Assembly: GCA_964354625.1 (NCBI GenBank)
Contig: CAYHAK010000010.1
Location: forward strand, 1-33,532
Direction of reading: 5' to 3'
Source: DATKKK01 sp964354625
Lineage (GTDB): Archaea; Thermoproteota; Bathyarchaeia; Bathyarchaeales; Bathycorpusculaceae
Length of the DNA: 33,532 bases
A model generated the notes under the pieces. The model searched no databases. It worked only from the letters and a program-made list of their open reading frames with translations, and was not told the DNA's origin. Numbering within the stretch: position 1 is the stretch's first letter; each line of letters begins with the position of its first letter. Of the stretch, positions 23,228 to 31,377 are shown piece by piece. Position numbers and translations under genes: made by a program.

Positions 23228-24331
23228 CTATTTCCTTCCTCTCCGCGCATAGCTCTCGGTGTTGAAACCTCTGATTCTCAGCCATTCCGCTGTCTTGCCA
23301 GTTACGACAAGAGGCGTCCTGCGCAGGTCTTGAATTGACTCGGCACCCACCAGAAACATAACGTTTCTCAGTTCCTCTATCAGAAGCGAAAGGGCGTCAA
23401 TCGTCTCTCTTACGCCTTTGGTTGCGGTTTGGAGTACTGGTTGTGAAAGGCTGGTCAAACTTGCACCGAGAGCGAGGGATTTGGCTATGTCTATCCCGTT
23501 GCGTATGCCGCCGGAGGCGATGACTGGAATGTTGACGTACTGGGAGACCTCAACAATGCTGGAAGCCGTTGGTATGCCCCAATCCCAGAAAACCTCACCC
23601 AATCTCTGCTGCAAATCGTCTTCTCCCTTCCTCGTTCGGTAGTACTCAACGGCTGCCCAGCTTGTCCCGCCAACCCCGCTTATGTCTATCCCTTTTACGC
23701 CCATGTTTTCAAGTTTTGCTGCCTCTTCAGCCGCTATTCCTGCACCTGTTTCCTTCGCTATCACAGGCTTGTCCAACCCTTGGGCCACGTCGCCTATTCC
23801 TTCGAGCACGCCGCGGAAGTTGGTCTGGCCTTCTGGCTGTACGGCCTCCTGAAGCGAGTTCAGGTGCATGGCGATGGCATCTGCCTCAATCATCCTCATA
23901 GCTCTCTTGACTTCTTTGAGCCCGTAGCTATTGACAAGCTGCACACCGCCCAGGTTTGCGATCAGAAAGGCGTTTGGGGCTTTTTTCCGTGTTATCGCGA
24001 ACGTCGGCTCAAGCTTTCTGTCCTCCATCGCGGCACGCTGACTGCCTACTCCCATGCCTAACCCCAGTTTCTCTACAGCTTCTGCTATCGTCGCATTGAT
24101 CTCTGAGGCTTCTGGCGCCCCGCCTGTTATGGCTCCCACAATCAGGGGTGCTGAGAATCTGTGGTTGAAGACGGTCGTGGACATGTTTATTTTGCCTTTG
24201 TCAACTTCGGGCAGAGCTTTGTGAACAAAGTGGATGTCTTCCAAGCCCGTTGTTGCGTTTCTAGCCTGCACATTCTTGTCCAAGGATATTCGTATGTGGT
24301 CCGACTTTCGTTTTCTTGTTCCTTTACTCAA
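23228..24331 (-). CDS. fni: Isopentenyl-diphosphate isomerase, type 2 (FMN)
   Basis: This FMN-dependent enzyme interconverts isopentenyl and dimethylallyl diphosphate, the step that makes the starter for chain elongation. The 367 residues show the type 2 signatures APLIVGAITGGAPEASEINATIAEAVEKLGLGMGVGSQRAA (about 60-100), NLGGVQLV, and the Gly-rich FMN and phosphate loops DISGVGGTSWA (about 215) and ASGGIRNGIDIAKSLALGA (about 270). Length is normal. It lies between isopentenyl phosphate kinase and the prenyl synthase, with gaps of only 3-6 bases. Confidence 0.96.
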   Translation of the reverse strand: MSKGTRKRKSDHIRISLDKNVQARNATTGLEDIHFVHKALPEVDKGKINMSTTVFNHRFSAPLIVGAITGGAPEASEINATIAEAVEKLGLGMGVGSQRAAMEDRKLEPTFAITRKKAPNAFLIANLGGVQLVNSYGLKEVKRAMRMIEADAIAMHLNSLQEAVQPEGQTNFRGVLEGIGDVAQGLDKPVIAKETGAGIAAEEAAKLENMGVKGIDISGVGGTSWAAVEYYRTRKGEDDLQQRLGEVFWDWGIPTASSIVEVSQYVNIPVIASGGIRNGIDIAKSLALGASLTSLSQPVLQTATKGVRETIDALSLLIEELRNVMFLVGAESIQDLRRTPLVVTGKTAEWLRIRGFNTESYARRGRK

Positions 24332-24337
24332 TATCGC

Positions 24338-25135
24338 TCATTCTCCTATTACCGTTCCCTGCACTCTTTCTCCCTTGAGGGCCATGTAAACGCTATTGGG
24401 CTTGGTTGCATTCATGATCGTCACGGGGATGCCCTTCTCCAAGGCTGGTAGGAGTTCAGCGATCTTTCCAACCATGCCGCCAGTAACGTCGGATGCAGTT
24501 GATTTGCCAAGCCTGCTCTGGAGTCCCTCGAGTTCCCTCAATGTCAAATGCTCAAATAACTTTGCGGTCTTTTCTGTCTTCGGGTCAGCGTCGTGCAATC
24601 CGTCCACGTCAGTGCCGACTATGATTCGTTCCGCGCCGAAATGTGTGGCCAACATGGCAACCAACTGGTCACCTGACAATATCGTAAAACCAAGCTCTGA
24701 ATCCAAAACCGCATCACCATACAATACGGGCAGGAAGCTCATATCCAATAGCTTTTCTATTGGCGCGTCTTCAAGGGATTGGATTCTGCCATTCTTGGTC
24801 ACTATCACCGATGATGGCGTTACGCTCACGGCTGGGACAGTATGCCATATCAAAGCGTCCATCAGCAATCCGTTGAGCACGGTCATAAGGTGGTGCGTCT
24901 CGGCAAACCCGATCTTTTGGGAGCCGTCTTTCAGGCCGTCTTTTATTTCATATTGTTGCGCCCTCGGGTGTCCGAAGCTTCCGCCACCATGGACTATGAT
25001 CAGGCTATGCACGTTTGCCTTCTCTATTTCAGTAGCCAAGCGGTCTATTGTGTTCGTTCTGGCTTTGAGTTCTACGCTTTTGTCGGTGATGACTGAGCCA
25101 CCGATCTTCAGAACGGTGAGCTTAGCTTTGTTCAA
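24338..25135 (-). CDS. ipk: Isopentenyl phosphate kinase
   Basis: This enzyme phosphorylates isopentenyl phosphate to the diphosphate. It is the last step of the alternative archaeal mevalonate pathways that decarboxylate before the second phosphorylation. The 265-residue amino-acid-kinase fold has K10-IGGS (nucleotide loop), IIVHGGGSFGH with the catalytic His at 56, and a Gly-Thr-Asp-Val-Asp-Gly (GTDVDGLHDADP) motif near residue 178. It overlaps the mevalonate kinase gene by 14 bases, so both are coupled. Its presence argues against a complete classical eukaryotic pathway. Confidence 0.95.
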   Translation of the reverse strand: MNKAKLTVLKIGGSVITDKSVELKARTNTIDRLATEIEKANVHSLIIVHGGGSFGHPRAQQYEIKDGLKDGSQKIGFAETHHLMTVLNGLLMDALIWHTVPAVSVTPSSVIVTKNGRIQSLEDAPIEKLLDMSFLPVLYGDAVLDSELGFTILSGDQLVAMLATHFGAERIIVGTDVDGLHDADPKTEKTAKLFEHLTLRELEGLQSRLGKSTASDVTGGMVGKIAELLPALEKGIPVTIMNATKPNSVYMALKGERVQGTVIGE

Positions 25136-26105
25136 CCCTTACACCTTGATCTGTCTTTCTGGCCATGAACGGTCTTCCTCCGGCTCTCTGAATGGCCTCA
25201 AGAACCTGCTCTAGCCTCTCATTTCTCGCCAAAGCAATCATGCATCCGCCACCGCCAGCGCCTGTTAGCTTCGCGCCCAACGCTCCTGCCTTTCGTGCGG
25301 CATTGACCAGCCACTCCAGAGACTCGTCTGAAACCCCAATCCCATAAAGCAAGGCATGATTAACATTCATTAAGCTTCCAAGCGTTTCCAGGTCATTCTC
25401 CTTGAAGGCTTCTGTGGCTCTTAAGGAGATTTCGCGCGCCGCATGCATAATGGGGTTCACGATCTGCGGGAACCGCTTTCTGATGTCGCGCACTTTCTCA
25501 ACTTGAACACGGGTTAATCTCTCCACGCCTGTCTCGCCTACTACAAGCGGAATCTCTATCTCAGCCTCTAAGGGCTTGAACCCAGTATCCATCTGGAAAA
25601 GAAGTGTTCCACCAAAAGTCGCGATTGCAGGATCGACGCCAGATGGTGTGCCATGTACGTATTTTTCTGCTTCGTAGGTGATCTTGAAAATGTCTTCCTT
25701 CGACATTTCGACGTTCAAGAGAGCTCCTACTGCCGCGGTTACGGAGGCTACTACGGCCGCTGAAGAGCCTAGTCCTGCAGCGACGGGGATGGTTGAGCTG
25801 ATTTCGATGTTCAGACCCACGTTTTCTTCGCATTTTTCCAAGACTTTCTCTGCAGCTTGTCTGACTGGTTCAAACTTCATTTTTGCCTCTTTCAGGTCGC
25901 CTTGATCGACCTTGAAGTTCCCGTTCTCAACGGTTACTGCAAGGTTTAGGTTTGTGGAGCGTACGCGAAGAAGCTTGTCTTTGCGGGTTTCTGCCTTGGC
26001 GTAGGCCCGTTTGTCGATGGCCAGTACTATTGCTGGCTCGCCGTAGACAACGAAATGCTCCCCGAAAAGAATCACTTTCGCTGGAGCCGATGCAACAACC
26101 GCCAT
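25122..26105 (-). CDS. mvk: Mevalonate kinase
   Basis: This GHMP-family kinase makes 5-phosphomevalonate, the first committed step after HMG-CoA reductase. The 327 residues carry PAKVILFGEHFVVYGEPAIVLAIDKRAYA (motif 1, residues about 7-35), the Gly-rich ATP loop PVAAGLGSSAAVVAS (about 107-121) and the C-terminal GAKLTGAGGGGCMIAL (about 278-293). Length is normal. It is the first lipid-pathway gene of the superoperon, followed by ipk, fni and a prenyl synthase. The intermediate decarboxylating or dehydrating enzymes are not in this window. Confidence 0.96.
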   Translation of the reverse strand: MAVVASAPAKVILFGEHFVVYGEPAIVLAIDKRAYAKAETRKDKLLRVRSTNLNLAVTVENGNFKVDQGDLKEAKMKFEPVRQAAEKVLEKCEENVGLNIEISSTIPVAAGLGSSAAVVASVTAAVGALLNVEMSKEDIFKITYEAEKYVHGTPSGVDPAIATFGGTLLFQMDTGFKPLEAEIEIPLVVGETGVERLTRVQVEKVRDIRKRFPQIVNPIMHAAREISLRATEAFKENDLETLGSLMNVNHALLYGIGVSDESLEWLVNAARKAGALGAKLTGAGGGGCMIALARNERLEQVLEAIQRAGGRPFMARKTDQGVRVEQS

Positions 26106-26114
26106 CCTTCACCA

Positions 26115-26966
26115 CTATTTCTTGAAACACACGGCAGCGTACCCAACCACGCTCGAGTAGTCGCCAATCACATCTCCACTGGTCTCATAACATAATAGTT
26201 TTGCCTTTTCCCCACCCAGAACCTTGGTTGCTGTGATCAACGCAGCAATCGGGCCAACGCCGCAGGCGGTGAGACTTTCCTCCTCAACTATCGAGAAAAG
26301 CCTTGCCTCGTCCATCGCTTCAATCGCCTCAAGGGCTCTTCTGTCCTGTTTCTCGGCTAGGACCTGCGGCTCATAGTGTGTCATATCGGAAGAGGCAATG
26401 ATGACCGCGTTTCTGCCTGACAGAGTTCTGCCGACTGCCTGTCCGACTTCTCTGGCCGAAGTCAAGTCCTGCATTAAGAAACAAATAGGCACGATCTTGA
26501 AATCCGAACCGTACAGATACTGGAGAAATGGAAGCTGAACCTCAATCGAGTGCTCAAAACGGTGGGCTGACTCATCCACATCAACGATGCGCGATTCACG
26601 CACTATGGCGTTGGCTACCTCGTTGTCCACTTCAACGTCTCCCAGCGGAGTACGCCAGGAACCTTCGTTCATCGCAGACAACGCGGAGCCATAACCAGTG
26701 TGATTTGGTCCAAAAATGACTACGGTGTCAGGCGCACCATCCATAGCCAGCTCGTAGTAGGCATGGGCAGCGACAGGGCCGGAGAACATGTAGCCTGCGT
26801 GCGGACAGACAAGGCCTATGACGTGCTTACACTCGGTCTTGGTGACGATTGGATTTCCTTTGGGTCCAAGTTGGTGGCAAAAACATGATTCTATCTGTTT
26901 CCTAAGGGCTTCAGGATTTGCTTCGTAGAAGGCTCCGGCTTGGCAGGGCCGGCGAACCTTCGACAT
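26115..26966 (-). CDS. MEMO1 family protein (AmmeMemoRadiSam system protein B)
   Basis: The 283-residue protein from ATG 26966 starts MSKVRRPCQAGAFYEANPEALRKQIESCF, typical of the Memo family. It shows the conserved PHAGYMFSGPVAAHAYYEL, FGPNHTGYG and ASSDMTHYEPQ segments, whose His residues line a metal-type pocket similar to class III aromatic dioxygenases. The archaeal role is unknown; in many genomes Memo is found with an AMMECR1 and a radical SAM protein. It starts five bases after rps2 and precedes mvk by nine bases. The open frame extends 17 codons further into rps2, but the internal ATG fits best. Confidence 0.92.
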   Translation of the reverse strand: MSKVRRPCQAGAFYEANPEALRKQIESCFCHQLGPKGNPIVTKTECKHVIGLVCPHAGYMFSGPVAAHAYYELAMDGAPDTVVIFGPNHTGYGSALSAMNEGSWRTPLGDVEVDNEVANAIVRESRIVDVDESAHRFEHSIEVQLPFLQYLYGSDFKIVPICFLMQDLTSAREVGQAVGRTLSGRNAVIIASSDMTHYEPQVLAEKQDRRALEAIEAMDEARLFSIVEEESLTACGVGPIAALITATKVLGGEKAKLLCYETSGDVIGDYSSVVGYAAVCFKK

Positions 26967-26970
26967 TCGC

Positions 26971-27708
26971 CTAGATTTCCTCCTCCTCTCTCGCCATCTT
27001 GGCCTCGAAATCGTCAATCGTCAAGGGCAAATCCTTGTCAGACGGTAGCTCTCCCCTTTCCCGAAGCACCTGTCTTGCCAGCAGCCAGTAGATAACTGCA
27101 AGTGCACGTCTTCCTTTGTTGTTTGTAGGTATGACGAAGTCTACGCCTGCAAGCTCGTTGTCAGTGCTGCACAAGGCCACCACGGGTATGCCTACTGCAG
27201 CTGCCTCCTTCACCGCTTGGGCATCCGCCCTAGGGTCTGAGACTATCAGAACTTCTGGCTCAATGCGGTGAGGATACAGCGGGTTCGAAAGCAATCCTGG
27301 AATGAATCTTCCCACGACGGGTGTTGCTCCCGTCACCTCGCCGAACTTCTCTACAGGCTCCTGAGCGTACAGTCTCGTTGAGGTTGCGGCGACTTTCGAT
27401 GGTTCAAACCGTGCCAGAAACTTGGCGGCGACCCTTATTCTGCCATCTGTCTTCTTCACGTCAAGGACGAATAGGCCATCAGGTCTGACCCTGTATATGA
27501 ACTGCTCCATGTCCACAGTTTTCATTCTTGTCCCGATGTGCATTCCTGCTGACAGAAGTGTGTCTCTCGCCATCAATAGCTCTTCTTCTGGAGCGGGAGC
27601 AGGTGCTTCTGCGGCTTCAGGTGCTGGGGGCGCCTCACTCTGTTGTGGTTGTTCGGTCTCTTCTTGCTCTTCTACTTCGTTTTCCTTGATCTCTTCATCT
27701 TCTGGCAA
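26971..27708 (-). CDS. rps2: 30S ribosomal protein S2
   Basis: S2 joins the small subunit late and stabilises the head. The 245 residues contain the core LLSAGMHIGTRMKTVDMEQFIYRVRPDGLFVLDVKKTDGRI, FIPGLLSNPLYPHRIEPEVLIVSDPRADAQAVKEA and PTNNKGRRALAVIYWLLARQVLRERG, which match archaeal S2. An extra N-terminal tail of about 44 residues is rich in Glu, Pro and Ala and strongly acidic, which is longer than in many archaeal homologues and looks disordered. It is in tight order with eno upstream and memo downstream. Confidence 0.96.
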   Translation of the reverse strand: MPEDEEIKENEVEEQEETEQPQQSEAPPAPEAAEAPAPAPEEELLMARDTLLSAGMHIGTRMKTVDMEQFIYRVRPDGLFVLDVKKTDGRIRVAAKFLARFEPSKVAATSTRLYAQEPVEKFGEVTGATPVVGRFIPGLLSNPLYPHRIEPEVLIVSDPRADAQAVKEAAAVGIPVVALCSTDNELAGVDFVIPTNNKGRRALAVIYWLLARQVLRERGELPSDKDLPLTIDDFEAKMAREEEEI

Positions 27709-27719
27709 CTTTCTTCCTC

Positions 27720-28973
27720 CTAAAGCATTTTGAGGTCGGCCATCGTAGCCCTGTCTCCTAAGAACTCTTCGATCCTTATTAACTCGTTTATTTTCGCGAT
27801 TCTTGCTCCTTCAACTATGCCTGCCTTTATCATCGGGCATCTGAAGGCCACAGCCAAGTGCGCTATGTGCCAATCGCAAGTGTCGCCGGAACGATGAGCC
27901 ATCACAGGCACGTACCCGTTCCCCCGAGCCATTTCAGTCGTCTCCCACGCGTCCGTGATCGTGCCGATCTGATTGACCTTTATTATGACAGCGTTTGCTG
28001 CATGCATTTTGATCCCACGGTTCAGTCTTTCATTGTTTGTGGCGAAAAGGTCGTCGCCGCAGATCAGGCAGTTCTTGGTTTTGTTGGCTAGCTCAGCGAA
28101 GCTTGCGAAGTCCTCTTCATGGAAGGCATCCTCAACGTAGGTCACATGATATTTCTTCACTAGGTCAAGAATAAACTCCAACTGCTCGCCAGTATCGCGC
28201 TTCTTCTTCTCCCGTGCGTAAACATAGGCCTTCTCCTTCTCGTTCCAAAGAGAAGACGCCGCAACGTCAAGGCCCAAACCAATTTCAAAGCCTACATCAT
28301 TGCCGACGTCCCCGCACGCCCTAGCGAGAACTTCCAGTGCGTCTACGTTTCCGATGTTCGCAGCCCAAGCTCCTTCGTCGCTCTTTCCGGCGCTGAAGAG
28401 TTTGTCTTTCTTCTTGAGAATTTCGCCTACTCTATTGTGAACCAGAACGTTTGCTTTGGCAGCCTCAAAGAAGGACTCGGCACCATGGGAAAGCACTAGG
28501 AACTCCTGCAGGTCAGGAGACTTTCCGTGTGTGTGCTGACCACCGCTTATGGTGTTACCGAGGGGATATGGAAGCTCATGTGCGAAGTGTCCTCCCAGGT
28601 ATTGGAATAGAAGGAGGCCATACGAGTTGGCGGCCGCCTCTGCGCTGGCCAGCGAAATGGCGAAAGCCGTGTTTCCTCCAATCACTCTGAGATCTTTTGA
28701 GCCGTCAATCTCGTGAAGTGTTCTATCCATTTCCTCCTGAAAATCCGCGTTTAGTCCCACGAGCTCCGTGGCTACAAGTTCTTCGACCTTCTTGACGGCT
28801 TGGTCAACTCCGCCTTGAGGATAGTAGACTACCTCGGCTTTTCCGCGACTCTTTCCGGCAGGGGCAGCGGCCCTTCCAAAACCCGAGGTTGTTATGACGT
28901 CGACTTCGATTGTTTCTTCGCCTCGGCTGTTGAAAACCTTTCTGGCGATTATGTCCTCGATTACTGTCGACAT
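27720..28973 (-). CDS. eno: Enolase
   Basis: Enolase interconverts 2-phosphoglycerate and phosphoenolpyruvate in glycolysis and gluconeogenesis. The 417-residue protein from ATG 28973 begins STVIEDIIARKVFNSRGEETIEVDV. It carries NTISGGQHTHGKSPDLQEFLVL, the metal ligands in YVEDAFHEED and CGDDLFATN, the catalytic Lys in AVIIKVNQIGTITD, and the C-terminal HRSGDT loop with catalytic residues. Length is normal. An ATG at 28991 would add six residues. In many archaea rpoK lies between rpoN and eno, but here the genes are adjacent with at most a 21-base gap. Confidence 0.97.
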   Translation of the reverse strand: MSTVIEDIIARKVFNSRGEETIEVDVITTSGFGRAAAPAGKSRGKAEVVYYPQGGVDQAVKKVEELVATELVGLNADFQEEMDRTLHEIDGSKDLRVIGGNTAFAISLASAEAAANSYGLLLFQYLGGHFAHELPYPLGNTISGGQHTHGKSPDLQEFLVLSHGAESFFEAAKANVLVHNRVGEILKKKDKLFSAGKSDEGAWAANIGNVDALEVLARACGDVGNDVGFEIGLGLDVAASSLWNEKEKAYVYAREKKKRDTGEQLEFILDLVKKYHVTYVEDAFHEEDFASFAELANKTKNCLICGDDLFATNNERLNRGIKMHAANAVIIKVNQIGTITDAWETTEMARGNGYVPVMAHRSGDTCDWHIAHLAVAFRCPMIKAGIVEGARIAKINELIRIEEFLGDRATMADLKML

Positions 28974-28994
28974 GGCATTTTCCTTTGTCATCGT

Positions 28995-29225
28995 CTAGTG
29001 AGAGTTTCTTGCTTCCTTTCGCTTTTCTGCCTCTTCATAAAAGCGCAAGACTTCATCGATGATCTCAACATGTGAGAGTAACATGCGCCTGCAGCAGTAG
29101 CGTCTTACTCCGAGGGTATTCAGAACCTCGCCTGCGTTTTCTCCCGCTTTCACTCTTCGGGAGAATTCCTCCCATTTGTCGCCGATCAATTTTCCGCAGG
29201 TGAAGCATCTCACTGGTATGATCAT
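28995..29225 (-). CDS. rpo10: DNA-directed RNA polymerase subunit Rpo10 (RpoN)
   Basis: This small zinc-binding subunit anchors Rpo3 in the polymerase assembly platform. The 76 residues start MIIPVRCFTCGKLIGDKWEEF, with the zinc ligands C7-FT-C10 and C44-C45 (RRYCCRRM). The 'VRCFTCG' and 'GVRRYCCRRM' texts are family signatures. The C-terminal tail is slightly longer and charged. It sits 13 bases after rps9 and overlaps or abuts the start of eno. Confidence 0.97.
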   Translation of the reverse strand: MIIPVRCFTCGKLIGDKWEEFSRRVKAGENAGEVLNTLGVRRYCCRRMLLSHVEIIDEVLRFYEEAEKRKEARNSH

Positions 29226-29238
29226 TCAGTCAGCCCTC

Positions 29239-29649
29239 TCATCTGTAGCTCTTTTGGACTCTGGCTCTCGCCCCGGGGCCTCCGAACTTCTTCGGTTCCT
29301 TCTTCCTAGCATCACCCACGATCATCGTTCTGTCGTATTCGGCAAAGATGGTTCTTAGATGCGTGCTTCTCGTCCATTTCAACAATCCATTAGCAATAGC
29401 CATTCTGGCTGCATCTGCCTGACCCATGTAGCCTCCCCCCACAACCTTCACATCCATGTCCAACTCTTTCCAAGTCTCTTCTCCGGCCTGTATGAGCGGC
29501 TCTCTTATCTTCTCGCGTGCAATCTCAGGCTCATAGATCTCTATGGGCATTCTGTTTACGCGTATTCTTCCAAGCCCAGGTTTGACGACAGCACGTGCAG
29601 TGGCCGTTCTTCTTTTGCCACTTACGACTAAGACTTTCTTGGTTGGCAT
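29239..29649 (-). CDS. rps9: 30S ribosomal protein S9
   Basis: S9 reaches the P-site tRNA with its C-terminal tail. The 136-residue product starts at ATG 29649 (MPTKKVLVVSGKRRTATARAVVKPGLGRIRVN). It contains GGGYMGQADAARMAIANGLLKWTRS and ends with basic GARARVQKSYR, including the final Lys-Ser-Tyr-Arg that contacts tRNA. Length is normal. The ATG is one base from the rpl13 stop, so the pair is co-translated, as in most archaea and eukaryotes. Confidence 0.97.
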   Translation of the reverse strand: MPTKKVLVVSGKRRTATARAVVKPGLGRIRVNRMPIEIYEPEIAREKIREPLIQAGEETWKELDMDVKVVGGGYMGQADAARMAIANGLLKWTRSTHLRTIFAEYDRTMIVGDARKKEPKKFGGPGARARVQKSYR

Positions 29650-29650
29650 A

Positions 29651-30094
29651 TCATTCACCTTCGTTCCAGCCGATTTCTTTCGCGTATTCTCCAAGCGTGA
29701 AAAACGGGCAAGTCAGCCTCTTGGCTTGGGCCTCTTCGAAAGCTACAGTCTTCTGGTCTTTGAGATCGTCTGGCAGCCCGAGGAAGACCTTGAGTCGCTT
29801 GTAGGCTTGTTTGCCCTTCGGCTGTTTGAAAGGCAACATGCCTCTCACGGTTCTCCTCAGTATCCTATCAGGTCTTCGGTAATGGAACGGGCCAGTGACG
29901 GGCTTTCCTACCTCCAGAAACACATGCGCCTCCAACACTTTGCTCTTCCTTCTCCCAGACAGCACAGCCTTCTCGGCGTTCACCACAATCACTTCTTCAC
30001 CTGTCAGAAGCTTCTTGGCAATCACGCTGCACATCCTGCCTAGGATGAGGCCGTCCGCGTCTATGACTATAGTTGGTCTACTTGCTGTCTGCAT
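29651..30094 (-). CDS. rpl13: 50S ribosomal protein L13
   Basis: L13 is an early-assembling large-subunit protein. From ATG 30094 the 147 residues begin MQTASRPTIVIDADGLILGRMCSVIAKKLLTGEEVIVVNAEKAVLSG, with the family texts GRMCSVIAK and VVNAEKAVLSG. RRTVRGMLPFKQPKGKQAYKRLKVFLG follows, typical of archaeal L13. The longer open frame to 30166 overlaps rpl18e and is unlikely. It lies five bases after rpl18e and one base before rps9. Confidence 0.96.
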   Translation of the reverse strand: MQTASRPTIVIDADGLILGRMCSVIAKKLLTGEEVIVVNAEKAVLSGRRKSKVLEAHVFLEVGKPVTGPFHYRRPDRILRRTVRGMLPFKQPKGKQAYKRLKVFLGLPDDLKDQKTVAFEEAQAKRLTCPFFTLGEYAKEIGWNEGE

Positions 30095-30099
30095 TCTTT

Positions 30100-30462
30100 T
30101 CACCCGATTATCTTGACGTTTGATCCTTCTGGGTTCTTCTTGATCAGATCGGCAAAAGAGAGGCATTTGCCGTTGGCAGCTTCTATCTTTGCCTTGCCTT
30201 TCTCCGAGAAGGCAAAGGCCGACACCACTATTGCATGGTCCATCTCGCCAGCACCAAGCACCTTTCCAGGGACGGCAACGCTTTCGTTTTTCTCCGTGTG
30301 TCTGTTCAGATGACTCACGTTCACTGCCACGCGTCTTCTGCTTGGTCTGCTTAGGTCTTCAGCGATGTCTCGCCATATCTTTGCCTTGTTCTCTCCGCCT
30401 TGTTTCTTGAGAAAGCGAATAAGCTCTATCAGGTCGGGGTTCGGGGTCTTAGCTTTCCTCAC
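30100..30462 (-). CDS. rpl18e: 50S ribosomal protein L18e
   Basis: This is the archaeal/eukaryotic counterpart of bacterial L15 in its C-terminal half. The 120 residues contain NPDLIELIRFLKKQGGENKAKIWRDIAEDLSRPSRRRVAVNVSHLNRHTEKNESVAVPGKVLGAGEMDHAIVVSAFAFSEKGK, all highly typical. Length is normal. It overlaps rpo3 by 14 bases, so both are translationally linked, and it precedes rpl13 by five bases. This is the usual archaeal order rps11-rpo3-rpl18e-rpl13-rps9-rpo10. Confidence 0.96.
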   Translation of the reverse strand: MRKAKTPNPDLIELIRFLKKQGGENKAKIWRDIAEDLSRPSRRRVAVNVSHLNRHTEKNESVAVPGKVLGAGEMDHAIVVSAFAFSEKGKAKIEAANGKCLSFADLIKKNPEGSNVKIIG

Positions 30463-31273
30463 TCTTTTTCACCTTTATCTGGCTTTCAAACTCCTTCAGT
30501 TGTCCTTCTAAGATCTTAACAGCTTCTTTCACTACTCTCTCTGGTGGAAGGGCACCTGAAGATTCTAGATTGAGTATAAATGCATTCTCTTCCCAGCCAA
30601 CCTCGATAGCCTTTGGGTCTTGCGGACAAGCCTCAGCGCAGTCCTGACACAGAGTGCAAGCCATCTCGTCTTGGACCTCCACTCTGTTGCCAACATTGAC
30701 TAGGACCTTTCTGGGGCATACTTGGACACATTTCCCGCATGCGTCGCAATTCTTGGCGTAGATCTCTATTTTCGGCAGGTACTTGTATGTGCACATTGAC
30801 ACGGGCTGCCACTTGACGTGGTTTCTTCCCTTTCCAAGCCTTGCGTACGCTTCAAGTTTTATCCTCTGTCCTTTCGCCAGCTTGGCGATTGGGACCTTGT
30901 CGCTCACAGGTATCACGTCTGGGTTTTCAGATAACAGTTCACCTGAGTAGACTGTCCTAGTTCCTTCTTTCGCTTCCGCATCTAGCGTGAGCGTGACCCT
31001 GCAAAGGTTGCAGCCGAACTCGCTCTTGCATGGACAATCCCCTGGTAGGTTGTAACTCTCCAGATCGGTCTTGAGAGGGATGAGCCCAAGCCTGTGTGCT
31101 ATGGTTTCATCGGGTAATATCGAGTAGTTCTCTATTATCACTGCTTCATCCATGGCCATGGATGGAACCTCAGAAAGCGCTATCCTTCGCAGGGCATTCA
31201 TGTACGGAACATCAACGTCCCGAATAAGCAAACGTAAGTTGGCATCGTCTTTTTCAAGCACCTTTATTTCCAC
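30449..31273 (-). CDS. rpo3: DNA-directed RNA polymerase subunit Rpo3 (RpoD) with two Fe-S motifs
   Basis: Rpo3 pairs with Rpo11 to form the polymerase assembly platform. The 274 residues start (GTG) MEIKVLEKDDANLRLLIRDVDVPYMNALRRIALSEVPSMA, the dimer domain. A ferredoxin-like insert holds two complete [4Fe-4S] motifs, C176-C179-C182-C186 and C206-C209-C212-C216. A further Cys set (C80, C82, C88, C91) lies in the platform domain. Archaea with both motifs are known to bind two clusters or at least one; many lineages have lost one or both. It overlaps rpl18e by 14 bases. The 104-base gap upstream to rps11 could hold a minor promoter. Confidence 0.97.
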   Translation of the reverse strand: MEIKVLEKDDANLRLLIRDVDVPYMNALRRIALSEVPSMAMDEAVIIENYSILPDETIAHRLGLIPLKTDLESYNLPGDCPCKSEFGCNLCRVTLTLDAEAKEGTRTVYSGELLSENPDVIPVSDKVPIAKLAKGQRIKLEAYARLGKGRNHVKWQPVSMCTYKYLPKIEIYAKNCDACGKCVQVCPRKVLVNVGNRVEVQDEMACTLCQDCAEACPQDPKAIEVGWEENAFILNLESSGALPPERVVKEAVKILEGQLKEFESQIKVKKSEES

Positions 31274-31377
31274 TTATCTGAACACTCCGCAATAGCTATG
31301 ATAATGGTTGCGCCGTTCAATAGAATATGGGTGCATTATTTCAATTTTTCTATTAAAGGCAGGATGATGATGGCTTG

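Noticed and set aside
24396..25214. 272-codon plus-strand open frame opposite isopentenyl phosphate kinase
   Set aside because: It lies antisense to ipk and the end of mvk, both clear genes; the protein text is low in family-like motifs and rich in Ser/Pro as expected of an antisense shadow.
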